The notes below the pieces were generated by a model. It was not told the origin of the DNA. It saw only the letters and a list, made by a program, of their open reading frames with translations, and searched no databases. This document shows, one piece after another, positions 46,380-57,843 of a stretch of 64,000 nt of DNA. Location of the stretch: NCBI GenBank assembly GCA_020809705.1, contig CP085836.1, positions 806,001-870,000 of the forward strand, read 5' to 3'. This DNA is from Calonectria ilicicola. Lineage: Eukaryota > Ascomycota > Sordariomycetes > Hypocreales > Nectriaceae. How positions within the stretch are numbered: position 1 is the stretch's first letter; each line of letters starts with the position of its first letter. Position numbers and translations under genes: made by a program.

Positions 46380-49300
46380 TTGGTCCAGTGCTCCCTGCTA
46401 AGGCTACAATTTCAGCCTACTGGCAGGGTGGTGTAAGCGACACATCTAACATGAGAGCCGCTGCACCGTTTCTGATACAGCATCGAGTTTCCGACTTATA
46501 CACGGGATCGCAGCCATCTTCGAGCGTCCCGAATGGTCACTCAAGCAGTCGGTACCTTGTCTCATTTCCCAAGCATCCATCTTTGCGGCGTGCTGCTCAC
46601 ACCTTTCGGCCATTCTTTCCTCGTTACCAAGCTGCTGGGAATTACAAAGTCCAGAGTCCCATGGCTCACAGGCATGAGAGGTCGTTACCGGATTGATGGG
46701 ACAAATTCTCGCATATACATTCAAGGTCATGTGGTATTCTAGCTAATTTAGGCATCGTCGGCTCCATAATGTATTTCTTAGAGCCAACAGCAAAATTGGG
46801 AGACAAGGGCATCAGGCGCCCACGAGGTCGAATCGTTTCGCAAAAACCTGGGCAAAAAGCGGACTCGTTCGTTATTTCTCCTTGAATGCCGGATTTAATT
46901 GTAGAATTCTCTCTCTGTTGGCCAACTTCAAATCTTGCGGCGGTGCTTACAACGAGGGCTCAGGTCCCAGTGGATGTCGCACATTGGAAATATCGGCACA
47001 ACAGTATACGTACGAATTACATGGCTAGAGCCGCACACAACTACCATGAATGTACTAGTTCACGTTACTCTACACCAACTGCGGCAAGCGTGTTACCGAC
47101 AGAATGGAAATTAATAGTGGGGATTAGGATAGCCAAGCAAGGGCGTTGTCGGCCTCGGCATGGTGTAGGCTTCTGGCTTCTGGCTGCTAACCGCTGACCG
47201 CCTTTGGCCTCGATTCAAGCTTAACGCCGATACAACTGCAACTAGAACCAAAATCACCTGCCTCCTCCATCCTCGTTGTTTCGGAGCCAAGAATTGAACC
47301 GTTCGCACTAAGCTTGCGGGGATCTTTCTCCTTCTCCGCGGTATATGGTCTTTCACGAATCTGGCAGTTCATTACTTACCTCCGCAGGCATTGCAACGCT
47401 ACTGGTGATGGCGCTGTAAATGGAGTAAGGAGCTGGGTAGATAATGGCTTGGACAATCCTAGCTTTGAGATCATGTCATTCTCGCTAAATGGGGTCGCAA
47501 TCCAAAGAAAGCTAATACATTCATTCGGATCTATCATCACCATTACCAACGAGCTAGGTTTCTGGAGTCTTTAACTGCTCATAAGAAAAAAGGCGAGGTT
47601 TTTTTTTGGTTTTTTTTTTTTGTCTTTTTACATAATATGACAGTATTTTTATCTATCCTATGCGTCCCTCCCCTCGATAGCAGTTTTGTGGACTCGGATA
47701 TACATGTAACTCCGTTGGTGGTCGTCGTGGAAAGCGGCATGAATTCCGAAGTTCAGTTACGTAAATGAATTAAATTCCGTGCAGACCTTTACTGCACCTA
47801 GCCCTCATTCAAAATCGCGTATCCTATGCTAATCTAACCGAAGATGGTAAATAGCAATCCAGTTCCCTAGGAATGGCAGGGCTTTGGAAAATGGACCATC
47901 CAGACCCCTTGTTCCGAAATGTCGGTATGCCCACCAGATAAGGCCCAACTTTCCACCGTTCATGACGCGTCCAGGGCATCAGAAACTGATCGGCAGCGGA
48001 ATTGTGGAACAAGTCCACTGAGTCGTTCAAACCAACCACCATCTTTGCTAGAGAGCCCCATTCATCGAGGCCCCTATTAGGAATGCCTGCAGGTTGCCAA
48101 GACACTCGATTTGAGATCAGGGCTTGGTCTGTTCACCTATCAACGTCTTTCCATATCCCTGAGCAATTCCTAGAGGGTTTACGTAAGTAATGGGTGGAAC
48201 TAGTTCCGAGCCTCCAGTTACTCTCGCAAACGCCGCAGCAACCCACTCAGTTTTGAGGCGCAAGTATGTATTTCAAACCCCCAGGGGAAACCGGAAGGAA
48301 ATCTATAGAACAATCCAGCCAACAATCACCATTTTTTGTCATCTATCCTAACACGCTTGAAAATACAATAAATAAATAAAAAATGGACACGGGCCTCACA
48401 GGATGTGCCCTCGTTGGATCTCTCAGGTTCGCATTAATTTTTTGTGAGGCTCCGCATCGCTAAAGAATGCTCACTGACTGGAGAGGCAGTTGCAATGTTT
48501 ACCCTACAGAACATGTGTTTATTGTTACTCGTGGGGGCGATACGAGGTCAGTGGAGCCGAAGGAGGCAGACGGAGGTAGACCTGATCCTAGAGCCCCCTA
48601 CCGATTGTGTGGAGAACGATGCCTGAAACTTACTCTTAGCCTCCCCTCATGTTCCAGGGTTTGATCATATCATGTGATTTCGCCTTCCTGCAGGGTCGTG
48701 GCCCATTTTCGCAACTTTTGGGATCAAGCACCCCCGTCAATTTCGAAAGGTTTTCCTTTCAGCTACCATTGTTGGATTCAAAGGGAAGGTGGGTTTTAGC
48801 ACTAGTGCCGGGTCTCTAGGGTGTGTGTGAATCTTGCTTGTTTTGCATCTATCTAGGCTAGCCTGTGGTGTTTATGTGTGTGTGCGTGGGTCACCTGACC
48901 CACAGGGCTGCTGCCTAAAGCAACCGAGCCTGCTGTTGCAGACTGGTTCCAACAACCATGATTGATTTCATTTCCAGGATCCCCCCGCTCTTGACCCGCT
49001 GGGCCTTTGGGCCTTTGATTATTCGTAAATCCCTTTTTATCTCATCTGCGAAGATGCCAGTTCCTATTTAGTAGATATGTAAAGAGCCTCGACGCGATGC
49101 TCTGTTGTTGACCAACACATAACTGTCGTGAGCAGCCGAGGCGATCCACCACGATGGTTGCAAATGAGAAACCCCAAATGTCAACACCAAAGATTATGCC
49201 ATTCACGGTTAGCTCGCCAGAGTAGGCCCCAAACCCGCTTTTCCCCTGTGGTTTTCCCGTAACTCGTGCTAACATCGGAAACGATTGCAGCCATCGAACC

Positions 49301-51210
49301 GGAACCCCGGCAAAGAAAATTGGCGAATTGCTGGGCCATCGCCTCGGCACGCCGACACCCTCCGTTAAATGCCGCAAACTATTCCTAAACAGCGGCTTTC
49401 TGCCGTTTCGGCCGCCAGAAAATATTGTGGCTCTGTAATCACTAGAGCGCACTAACTTGTCACGGATGAGGGATTGAAATGCCTGTGCTTGCCTGGAAAG
49501 AACACCATTCATTCCCCGAGCGGGAGATTTCGTTCCCCAATTGCTGAGTATGAATGATTGCGAGGCATATCATGATTATACTACGATGTGCTAAGTCCGC
49601 TTTCTTAAATTGCTTTTTATTAACTCTCCAGAAAAGAAAAATAGTCATGACTAGATCGTAGACAATGCAGATATTTCTGCTCACTACGAGCCCAATGTTT
49701 GGGATTCCCAATGTTTCCAGTAAGTCCTCGGACCCCGCCCTACTTGGCTCATCCAACCAATACATTCGAGCCTTTGCCCCTGGGCATAACTTTCGTAATG
49801 TGTACGGCATACGAAGCGCTTTCGTGCCGATCTCGTTGGCTCCACTTAGACCTACCATCGCTCCGAGTTCACCCCGGGAAAAATGGGGCGCTGACAATTC
49901 AAAGAAAATCTTTTTGCGAGGCTGGTTGGTGCCCGGTATAGCAGGCGGCGTGTCTTCAGCGAACTGTTAGTCCTGTCAGTAACCCATCTGGAGCCCATAC
50001 TCTCCGAGGTTTCCATTGATACAGACTCTGGTCGATCCGCCCGCCCATGTCTCTCGTCGCAATGCTAATGGGCCCAACAGGGGATTTCGGTTTGATTTGG
50101 TGACTTTACTGCCCCTCGTGTTTCTGGATCTTTTAATGTCCTGAATTTACAAATTCCCTCGGGGAAACGGCTGTTGTTACTTTCCTTAATGCGGTTAGTT
50201 GAGGGCTCGTCGCGACTTGTGGGCAGGAATGGGGCCGACCCTGTAGTAATGTGCCGGAATTGACTTGATGTGGCGTAAAGCCCACCTCGGATTCATAATT
50301 GGAGCGGTAAGGGGACATTGGGCTATTGGGGGAGGATATCCAGTTGACAAGCGTTAGGCGAATGAAATATAGAAAGTTGGCCTGGTAGGCGCCATATCTA
50401 TCTAATAGAACGACTTGTTAATCTTCTATTTAGCCGTAAGGTGGCCATTCTGTAATACTGATTATGTCGAAAAGAGAAGGAGAAAAAATAAGCTTAGATT
50501 CTTGGTCCTTCTCGTGAAGCTCTAAGCATCTACTCCAAGGCCTATACTAGCTATGTCTTGGATCCAGTGTCTACTCCAAAGCCTATAGAGACACAAAGAG
50601 GCAACAGCCTCTGACCCTGGTCTTGTGTGTTGGTTGTGTTTGTTATGTTTGCCAAGAGGTCAATTGGTGAGTCAAAGAAATTAAAGGTTGCCTAGTTGTA
50701 TTGAGAGCTAATTATACCCTAGGTGGGAGTAACTGCTTGAGGTTTAAATAGCCTCTTCTCTTAGGGCAGGTTAGGGCAAAAGTGAGGGCTTTTAGTTCAC
50801 ATTGAGAGTGATCACCGTGATCACTTTCGGTGTTGACGACAGTGATCGCTATCACCCGAGAGCAGGAAATAGTCCTGACCGTGGCGCAAAGGGCACGTGC
50901 TGTTAACCTGGGACTTTGACAATCCATAGGCCTCCTGAGGTGACCAAGTCGAAACCGCCTCTCAAATGAGTGGACAAGAACATATATGCAGCCCCAATCG
51001 TCATACATAAAAATGGGCCCTTGTCACATGACCTTTCGGCCCGGATCCCGGGTCGGTCATGACAACCAATCTACTCATCAGCCAAAACTGGTCGGCCGAA
51101 TTGCAAGCATCATTTAAGCAATTAGCCCATTATTTAAACCTTCCACAAGGACTGTAACATCGGTCAAAAACCCCAGGCGATAAGCTTACTTGTTTCAGAC
51201 AATTTAAAAG
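46380..51210. other. Long gene-free stretch, 4.8 kb
   Basis: No convincing gene on either strand. The longest frames (49042-49512 and 49460-49897, minus) show no domain or intron logic. GTGATCAC occurs twice at about 50811-50827. A degenerate palindrome built on CATGACC..GGTCATG occurs at about 51027-51061. T-rich and GT-rich patches occur at about 47590-47630 and 48815-48895. Probably decayed element DNA. Confidence 0.45.
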
Positions 51211-51778
51211 ATGAAAAAATCAAATCCGTTTCTCCTTTTGGAGACTGAGATCTCAAGAGATTTTGGTGACTCCGATAAACGTCCCTTATTGCTCAGTCAC
51301 CCACTTACAAAACCTAGACACGGATTCTGAAAATCAATTGAGCGAAAGTGCTAGCAGTCTAACAGATATTACGGATAGCACCGGTAGTCTCAATGATTTT
51401 GTGATTTCTGATTCAGAAGTAGAAATGTCCCCCTCATCCTTTTCTCATAGACAAATGAATCAACAATTCACGCACAATCAACTGTACAATGACGCTAGGA
51501 TAAAAAGTAAGCATATAACATCGAGACTGATTGGTGAACCCATGAATTCAACACGAGAAACCTCAGCCTTTCTAACATTACCAGCTCTGGACGGAAATAC
51601 TATTTTGCTCGATCCACAAGAAATTGTGACCCAGGACCAACTAAGGACTATTAAGCTCTCTCTTAAATACCTAATAAATCAAATCCGAAGCATTAAGACG
51701 AAAGTGGACCAGCTCCCTCTTACAAGAAATGGAGAGCGTCAATGTGATTGTCGTCCAGACTCTCAGGCCTTTATTTGA
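51211..51778 (+). CDS. DSTGSLN-motif protein B, two exons
   Basis: Exon 1 (51211-51265) starts MKKSNPFLLLETEIS. A 52-bp intron ends at CCTAG, and exon 2 is 51318-51778, giving 171 residues. It parallels protein A at 34715-35292: a Leu/Glu start, an acidic patch, the motif SLTDITDSTGSLNDFVISD followed by SEVEM, a middle basic and polar region, a helical stretch (LRTIKLSLKYLINQIRSI) and Cys residues near the end (RQCDCRPD). Intron position and phase are shared, so the two are true paralogues. Function unknown; the conserved acidic/aromatic motif could be a protein-binding peptide. Confidence 0.72.
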
Positions 51779-52427
51779 ACTTTTATTCACGCTTGCGAGA
51801 TGCATGGCTTCTACAATAGAAATAGCTGCGTTTATCCGTCGAGACTACTCGACCAATTCGATTTAAACTCTGCAACTGAGTTCCCATAAATCACCAATAA
51901 CTTCTTGCCTGCACTGAGACAAAGGTCTTAGAAATGTATGATGGTATAATGCTACTTGAAACAGTTTGGTTTATATGCACTGCACTCCACGTATCATTTA
52001 GCAGAATTGACATCAAAATTAGGAGGGAAAGTCATGTAGCAAATTTTTCTCTTCCTCGAGACCCTTTTTAATTAGTGTTTAGTGTTAAGATTAGAGTGTT
52101 AAGATTAGTGACACTGAATTGATCAACTAGGCTTAACACATTTTCCCCCTCTTACTCTGCGTTCCGTAAGAGAAGTCACTCCGACACGCTCAGGCCCAGT
52201 TCTAGGTATAGGGTAGTAGCCTAGGTGTGTTAGACCATCGCGCTATTGGCAAAAGCGGAGGTACCTCCTTGCCTGAGCAAGTGGTACTTAGTATTATGTA
52301 GGCTTTACAAGGTGTGTTGAATAGTTGGATGACTAAACTCCCCTTCCACAAAACATCGCGCGGGAGGGAAACGTAGACCTTCGAGAAGAACATATTTATG
52401 AATTACCATACTTCAGATCTTATCAGA
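51779..52427. other. Gene-free stretch before the mariner relic
   Basis: Contains a small tandem duplication GTGTTAAGATTAGA at about 52080-52105. The N-terminal part of the following transposase should lie here but is not recognisable, so it has been deleted or has decayed. Confidence 0.4.
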
Positions 52428-52979
52428 TGATGTTTATAGATGAGTCTGGAACGGATAAAGCATTGGAATTGGGAAGAAGGGTTCTTAACTTGACGAGGTA
52501 CAAGACCTCGTCAAGTTAAGAAATTTCACCGGGGTCGACGTGTTCAACTGCTTTCTGCTCTTGGGCAGGATGGTGAGATTCATTTCCGGGTGTACGAAGA
52601 GACGACGGATGCTGACATATTCACAGACTTTATTCAAGAGCTGTTGCCATACTGTGGCAGATACCCTGAGCCTAAATCTGTTTTAATTATGGATAATGTG
52701 CCATTCCATTCCGCTGAAGCAGCCCGACAGTTGTGTGACGATGCTGGAGTAGTACTAAAACACCAATCACCATATTCACCTGACTTGAACCCAATCGAAA
52801 AACACTTTGGGGAAACCAAGAACTACATTAGGGAGATTTGGGACGAGCACGAGGGGCTGATTAGGTATGATTTTGCGTCTTTCGTCGAGACTTGTGTTGA
52901 AGTCGTTGGAGGGCGAAAGGATAGTGCTAAAGCTCACTTTTGTCGCGCTGGGATATCCATAGAGGAGCCTCCAGAATGA
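52428..52979 (+). pseudogene. Mariner-type (DDE superfamily) transposase, 5'-truncated and disrupted
   Basis: The sequence starts MFIDESGTDKALELGRR (first catalytic Asp). After a disrupted patch the clean frame resumes: LLPYCGRYPEPKSVLIMDN, the second Asp within VLIMDNVPFHSAEAAR, then SPYSPDLNPIEKHFGETK with the catalytic Glu 34 residues after the second Asp (DD34E spacing), ending EEPPE at 52979. The patch at 52484-52520 breaks the frame between the two halves. The DNA-binding N-terminus is missing. Confidence 0.85.
52484..52520. repeat. Perfect 16-bp inverted repeat with 5-nt loop inside the transposase
   Basis: CTTAACTTGACGAGGT, loop ACAAG, then ACCTCGTCAAGTTAAG. The right arm encodes the expected transposase residues (PRQVKKF frame). 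The left arm replaces the codons that should precede them, as if copied from the right arm. Confidence 0.9.
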
Positions 52980-53523
52980 GGTACGGTCATCTTAAACGAA
53001 AAAAAGCATCTACAAATTAATATATTGTTCAATCCAAGTCTGTATATCCCGAACAAATCATCTCGCCACACCTTCTAATACCCGTTGTTCTATTGTGATG
53101 GATTTGAGGAGACGGCACCTCTGCAAGCCACACACACACAAGCAAACCACCCAGGAATTTGACCTTGGTGACTGCTTGTGACAACATAAGCAAGATACAA
53201 TATTAGTATTGATTTTACTCACAATGACATTAGTTAGTTCTGTTCAGAAGGTTCATGTAAAGAAATTCAATAAGGCTGGCCATGCTGGCCATAAAGACAG
53301 TTAATTAGACATAGCAAAATTATTGGAAAGAAGAAGGTTGATGATTTATTTTGGTACTAACAAACATCCCCTTTTATCAGGCAGAGCCAAGCTACTATAG
53401 GGTATGTCAATCCCTCAAAAATCCACCTTAGCCCAATCCTCCAACACACTATAAAAAAATTGTGCATTATTATCTTCGTAGAGAAGATCAATGTCTAGCC
53501 CTTTTCTAAGGTCAGATCTCGAA
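52980..53523. other. Gene-free stretch
   Basis: AT-rich; a short CA repeat at about 53130-53145. No gene is seen. Confidence 0.4.
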
Positions 53524-54654
53524 CTAGCTCGTAGTGTCTCTTTTGTTCCACCCCTCTGACTTTTGAGCACTGCCACGTACAATGTGCCTCGACAGCATCG
53601 TCACGCGGCCCATGGATACTAAAAGACGATGCACGTGAAGACGAGCACGATGATGAACCCTCTGACAACGCTGGGACAGGGCTCGCCGATCCATCGGTTG
53701 AGAGCCGCCCGGGGCACGTTGGGATGTAATTATTAATAATGACGGGTGGCCGGTGGCCTGGCTGCCCAGAAGTTTGTAATGCTTCTTGCCGTCAGAATCT
53801 TGCCAGCAATATGGGCTACGATCGCATGGTGGCCCTGGACAGCGCATAATGCGATACACATGCCTCTAAGACGCTGGTCCGTCTAGGGTGGCTTGCTCCG
53901 CATCCAGCCGCATCTCCCTGCCCGCAAGCCCAGCAGCTGTAGAGCCTCGAGCAGCAGTGCGGGGTTTCTTGTCACTCTCCACATATTTGAACGAAACATT
54001 AATCTTCAGCCTCTTCCCGATTTGGAGAAGATGGCTTCAGGCTTGCAGTTGCCTCTCTACGATTGACCAATTAATTTGTAGCTCTTTGGAACTTTTTGTC
54101 TTGTCGGGTTCAGATCGATCGTTTACAGACACAACAACCATCGTCGAATCGGCCTTGCATGGCTTGCTTGTCGTCTTTGCAATACCTTCGATGTTAGGTA
54201 ACAAGTCCTCACTCCAGAAATCACCTGGGACAACAGCAAGGTCTTCCTCAGTCTGTTTCGCAACACATCCGTTTTTAAATGTAACCTTCCATTCCAAAAC
54301 GTAGCGAATACATATAGGTGGCTGCTCAATATATGTCTCATCCAGGTTCCAATCAGCATAAGGCACGAATGGTAGGGTATGTCGAAGTTCTATGTAGTGG
54401 GGCTAGATCTCTGAGCCAGACTCTTTGCAGGATTGAGATTCGTTCACGTCGTCACTGGACCAACCATTCATGTCGTATTCATTCGCATTCATTATCCAGT
54501 ATTGCCAGCCCGTGTTGGGATAGAACAAAGCCTCAATCAAGATAGCCATTGCCTCGTCAAGTGTCAGGGCCTGAGAGGACACCGTGTCCTCTGCCTCTAT
54601 ATTCACGTGATAGTGCACATGATTGGCTTCAAGGCCTACCCCAGGATGTTGCAC
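53524..54654 (-). pseudogene. Relic of a fungal repeat-associated gene (RCPGPPC family)
   Basis: On the minus strand, pieces in two frames read: ALTLDEAMAILIEALFYPN; then LEWKVTFKNGCVAKQTEEDL and NWSIVERQLQA followed by an in-frame TGA; SHLLQIGKRLKINVSFKY; LAGREMRLDAEQATLDGPAS followed by a TAG; and RIMRCPGPPCDRSPYCWQDS then DGKKHYKL. I recall the last block from a fungal family often found in accessory and repeat-rich DNA, where the consensus resembles RCPGPPC..GPHCW.DP.GKKHYKL. The stops and frame changes show the copy is dead. Its role is unknown. Confidence 0.6.
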
Positions 54655-55336
54655 ATCCCGTAAGAGTGACTGCCTTTTCTACGTAGCATCAAGCAAATGG
54701 GAGCTACGCCTTAAATTCAGCGGGGGAAACTGGCGTAATTTCAGTCGTACAGACAGTAAAACAACAATAATGCGTGGCGCCAACCCTCGTAGCTAGAGAG
54801 GGTCAGATAAAAATCGGGGAGAAGACGGCGCGAAAAGTGAGGGGAGTAACTATGTTGGGGTCTGTTCCGTCCTGGGCCTTGCACCTTGCACTATACCTAC
54901 AGGTACCTGCCAAAAGCTGACTCACAGCAAAAGATCCAGGGTAATCCATCCGGTTACGGCTTACTCTTTGCACTGCCAGGTACTGCCAACGAATGGTCCG
55001 TGCGCAATTTCCAAAGAGTTTATATGTATGTACAAGAGAGGAAGGTACAACATCATTGTAAAACATCCCGATAAGATAAGGTACGGAGATCTCCTAGACC
55101 CAAGTCTTTCCTAACAACCTAAACACTAGGGAAGCTACTTACGAACCGCTACAGCAAGGAGAAGTCCGTCTCTCTTCTTCTGAGATTAATGCGGGGGTCG
55201 AGAAAAGGTCGGTAAGGACCTGAAACTTTATATGTTAATATGAAAGATGACCTCCATCTCAACAAAGTCCATAATCTGCCTTGTCCTCGACATTTACATG
55301 GAGAATATTTATGTACGATCTTGGGATTGATTGCAT
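54655..55336. other. Gene-free stretch
   Basis: About 680 bp with no supported gene, to the left of arm 2 of the inverted duplication. Confidence 0.4.
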
Positions 55337-55605
55337 GTGCTACAGTAGAGGCCGGAAATAAGACGCGATAATTCGAATGTTAAAAGTCTCACCGCACGGA
55401 CCCCTTGTGGCGTCGTGTGGCTCAACACTGTGCCCAGATCAAAATGAATATGAACGCAGCAGCAGTACGTCAAACCATAAAGCGTTGCCTCAACCAGTTT
55501 TTGGTCATTTCTGGCCTTTTAACTCTCAATCCAGAATAGGCTTATTGCGCAGAATGCTTCTATAATATAAGTCGAGTAGGAGTATTATATATTGCACTTA
55601 GTAGG

Positions 55606-55711
55606 TGTAACGGAGTAGACCCTAGCCACTACACCAAAAGGATATGCGTTGTGATGTCAACAACATCACAACCAGCTAGAGTATATATGTGACACAGTTA
55701 GGACTGTGACA
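55606..55711. mobile_element. 106-bp solo-LTR-like insertion with GTAGG target duplication
   Basis: Begins TGTAACGGAG, ends ACTGTGACA and is flanked by GTAGG on both sides (55601-55605 and 55712-55716). Arm 1 keeps the empty site (CCTAC at 38510-38514 in the opposite orientation). TG..CA ends and a 5-bp duplication suit a tiny solo LTR or a TRIM remnant. Confidence 0.8.
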
Positions 55712-55880
55712 GTAGGGCTCTAGGAGATATATAGTACATGAGAATTGGGCTGTTGAATAGTAGTAATGGGATAAGAAACTATAAGTTGGATATTGATAGG
55801 ATCTTATAATATAGAAGCAATGAGGTAATTAATCTTAAGTTATCAGAACAAAAAGAGAGTATTACTAAATTAATTGCATT

Positions 55881-57843
55881 CTAACTTTTCCACTCTTCTA
55901 TAGTAGACACAGATGAGATGGTATCAGGGTGGATAGGTCCCAAGACTTTGTGTTGAGCCGCAGTACACGTCTCCATCAAGGCCAAGGCATCATTATGTCG
56001 GCCTTGGCTTTTCCAAGTATAAGCCAGATTGCTCATGCTGGTCAGTGTATTAGGATGGTCAACTCCTAGCTTGGTCTTGCTTGTTTCCATCACTTGCACA
56101 AATAGCTTCTCTGCTTCTTCCCATCGGCCTTGGTTTCTGTATGTTACTGCAAGGCTTGATATGCTGACAAGAGTTGTTATATCTTCTGCCCCAAACCTCC
56201 TTTCTCGCACCTTTCTTGCCTTCTCAAGCATTTCTTCTGCGGTTCCATAAATTCCTTGTAATAGTGCATACCAGCCACCGTTTTGCAAAAGATTTGCCCA
56301 TATTTCTTTCAAATCATCGTCTTTCGGTCGATAGTTGATAGCTTCTTCCACATGTGGAAAGAGCGTCTTGCATTTATCCCATGTGTCATATTCCCCACTT
56401 GGAAACCATCTATTCATCAACACAACGTACTGCTTTTTATACGTCTCCAAATAATTCGGTTCTAGCCATATCCTCGCTGATAATTGTACGAGTTTATGCA
56501 TCTCAAACATATTCCCTTCGATCGTACTGATTAAGGAAAAGTCTAATAACATCTTTATATCCTCTCTAAACTCGTAATCCCCATCATAATCGCCTTCAGA
56601 ATCCGAATTTTCATCATCTGAAGCCATACTACCAGTCTTGCCTTCTTGTGTATTCTTTCTCTCTCTAGAGATCTTCAAGAGCTGTTCTGGTATTCCTTGT
56701 CGGTTAAATAAGCTCATCAGTGACAGTAGATCTGCCGCAGAATTTCGCTTAGACTTGATGTAGGTGAATGATATTTGCCACGTAGTAAGGATTGTATTCG
56801 ATGCCCCTGTGGCGCGTCGGAGATCCCCAGCATCATGGCTGAGAAGTCTAATCCTTTTCTTTAAGCTCCCTTGAAATTCAGCTAAATATTTATCCATTGT
56901 AATTAGCGGGGATCTTGCTTGTATATATGCTGCAGCCTGACTGATGGCAAGCGGCATATATTCGAGTGCTTGGACAAGATTAGCTGCTGTCTTTACACTG
57001 GAAACTTCCCCTAATGTGTTTTCCAGAAGCTGTACAGCGTCTCTTTCTATCATTGGCCCAACCTCGATTATATGTCGATAATCCCCAGTCAGTCTGTAGG
57101 CCAAATCTCGATTGCGCGTCGTGACCAGGATCGATCCATTTCGACTTTGCGGTAAATATGACGCTACTGAACGCCCGCCCGACATATCTTTGCTTTCACT
57201 GATCAATACGCCAAAGTCGTCAGCACTATCAAGAACAATACACCATTCTCCTTTGGTTTCATTGCTCAGCCATCGATACACCAAGTCCTTTATATCGGCA
57301 CTTGGTTGATTTTGGTTAGGAATTTTCATTGCATCCGCTATCATCTTGAAAGATTCCTCGATTCGTGCGATAGTACTAGCATGGATCCAGAATATCCATC
57401 TTTGATGTTTCTTAGTGGCATTTTCCTCTTTGAGTTGATGGGCATATTCGATCGCAAGCTGTGACTTCCTGCAATTTTTGTTAGAAGAAACATTCTACTA
57501 CACATCCTTGCGCCATACCCAACTCCACCGAGACCAATAAGGGCCACACGCCCTGCTGGTTTGGAACATAGTGTATGAATTGTATTGAGGAGGTCGCCAC
57601 GTGGGACAAAGTTTGGGTTCCGACTGAAAGGAATGCTCGTGGATTTAGGATTCGGTGGCGTGTCTGGCCGCTCTGGGTGCTCTAAGATGATAAACCAATT
57701 GGCATTAGTGTAAATGAACGTTAGAGCAAGGTCTGTGTAGGCGTACGAGATGCTATATAGAAATTGGCGGTTCCTCCAGTAATAGTAGTGCCAGCAGCCA
57801 TAGCATGAGCGCTGACGGGCCCGTTAAAGGAGGTACTGGCCAT
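55881..57843 (-). CDS. NLR-type protein 2: N-terminal motif, NB-ARC, TPR
   Basis: Exons 57843-57747 (97 nt, the same length as in NLR 1), 57681-57519 and 57468-55881 give 615 residues with all phases matching. The leader SFNGPVSAHAMAAGTTITGG mirrors that of NLR 1. Then follow PERPDTPPNP, IPFSRNPNFVPRGD, a P-loop that is intact after splicing (GLGGVG/GKSQLAIEYAHQ), WCIVLDSADDFG, GSILVTTRNRDLAYRL, YMPLAISQAAAYI and C-terminal TPR units (GRWEEAEKLFVQVMETSKT, LGVDHPNTLTSMSNLAY). The last 80 residues are much closer to NLR 1 than the middle is. It is likely a functional signalling ATPase of the fungal NLR class. It is divergent to the coiled-coil protein gene at 58815. Confidence 0.88.

Larger units (their letters stand above)
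55337..57843 (-). repeat. Inverted segmental duplication, arm 2
   Basis: Inverted counterpart of 35894-38790, covering NLR 2 and its 3' flank, about 17 kb from arm 1. It carries its own 106-bp insertion (55606-55711) that arm 1 lacks, and it lacks the LTR-like insertion of arm 1. Confidence 0.8.

Noticed and set aside
49042..49897. Overlapping minus-strand frames of 156 and 145 codons
   Set aside because: No hydrophobic or domain pattern and no plausible junction between them.
53888..54304. 138-codon plus-strand frame
   Set aside because: Antisense shadow of the RCPGPPC-family relic on the minus strand.
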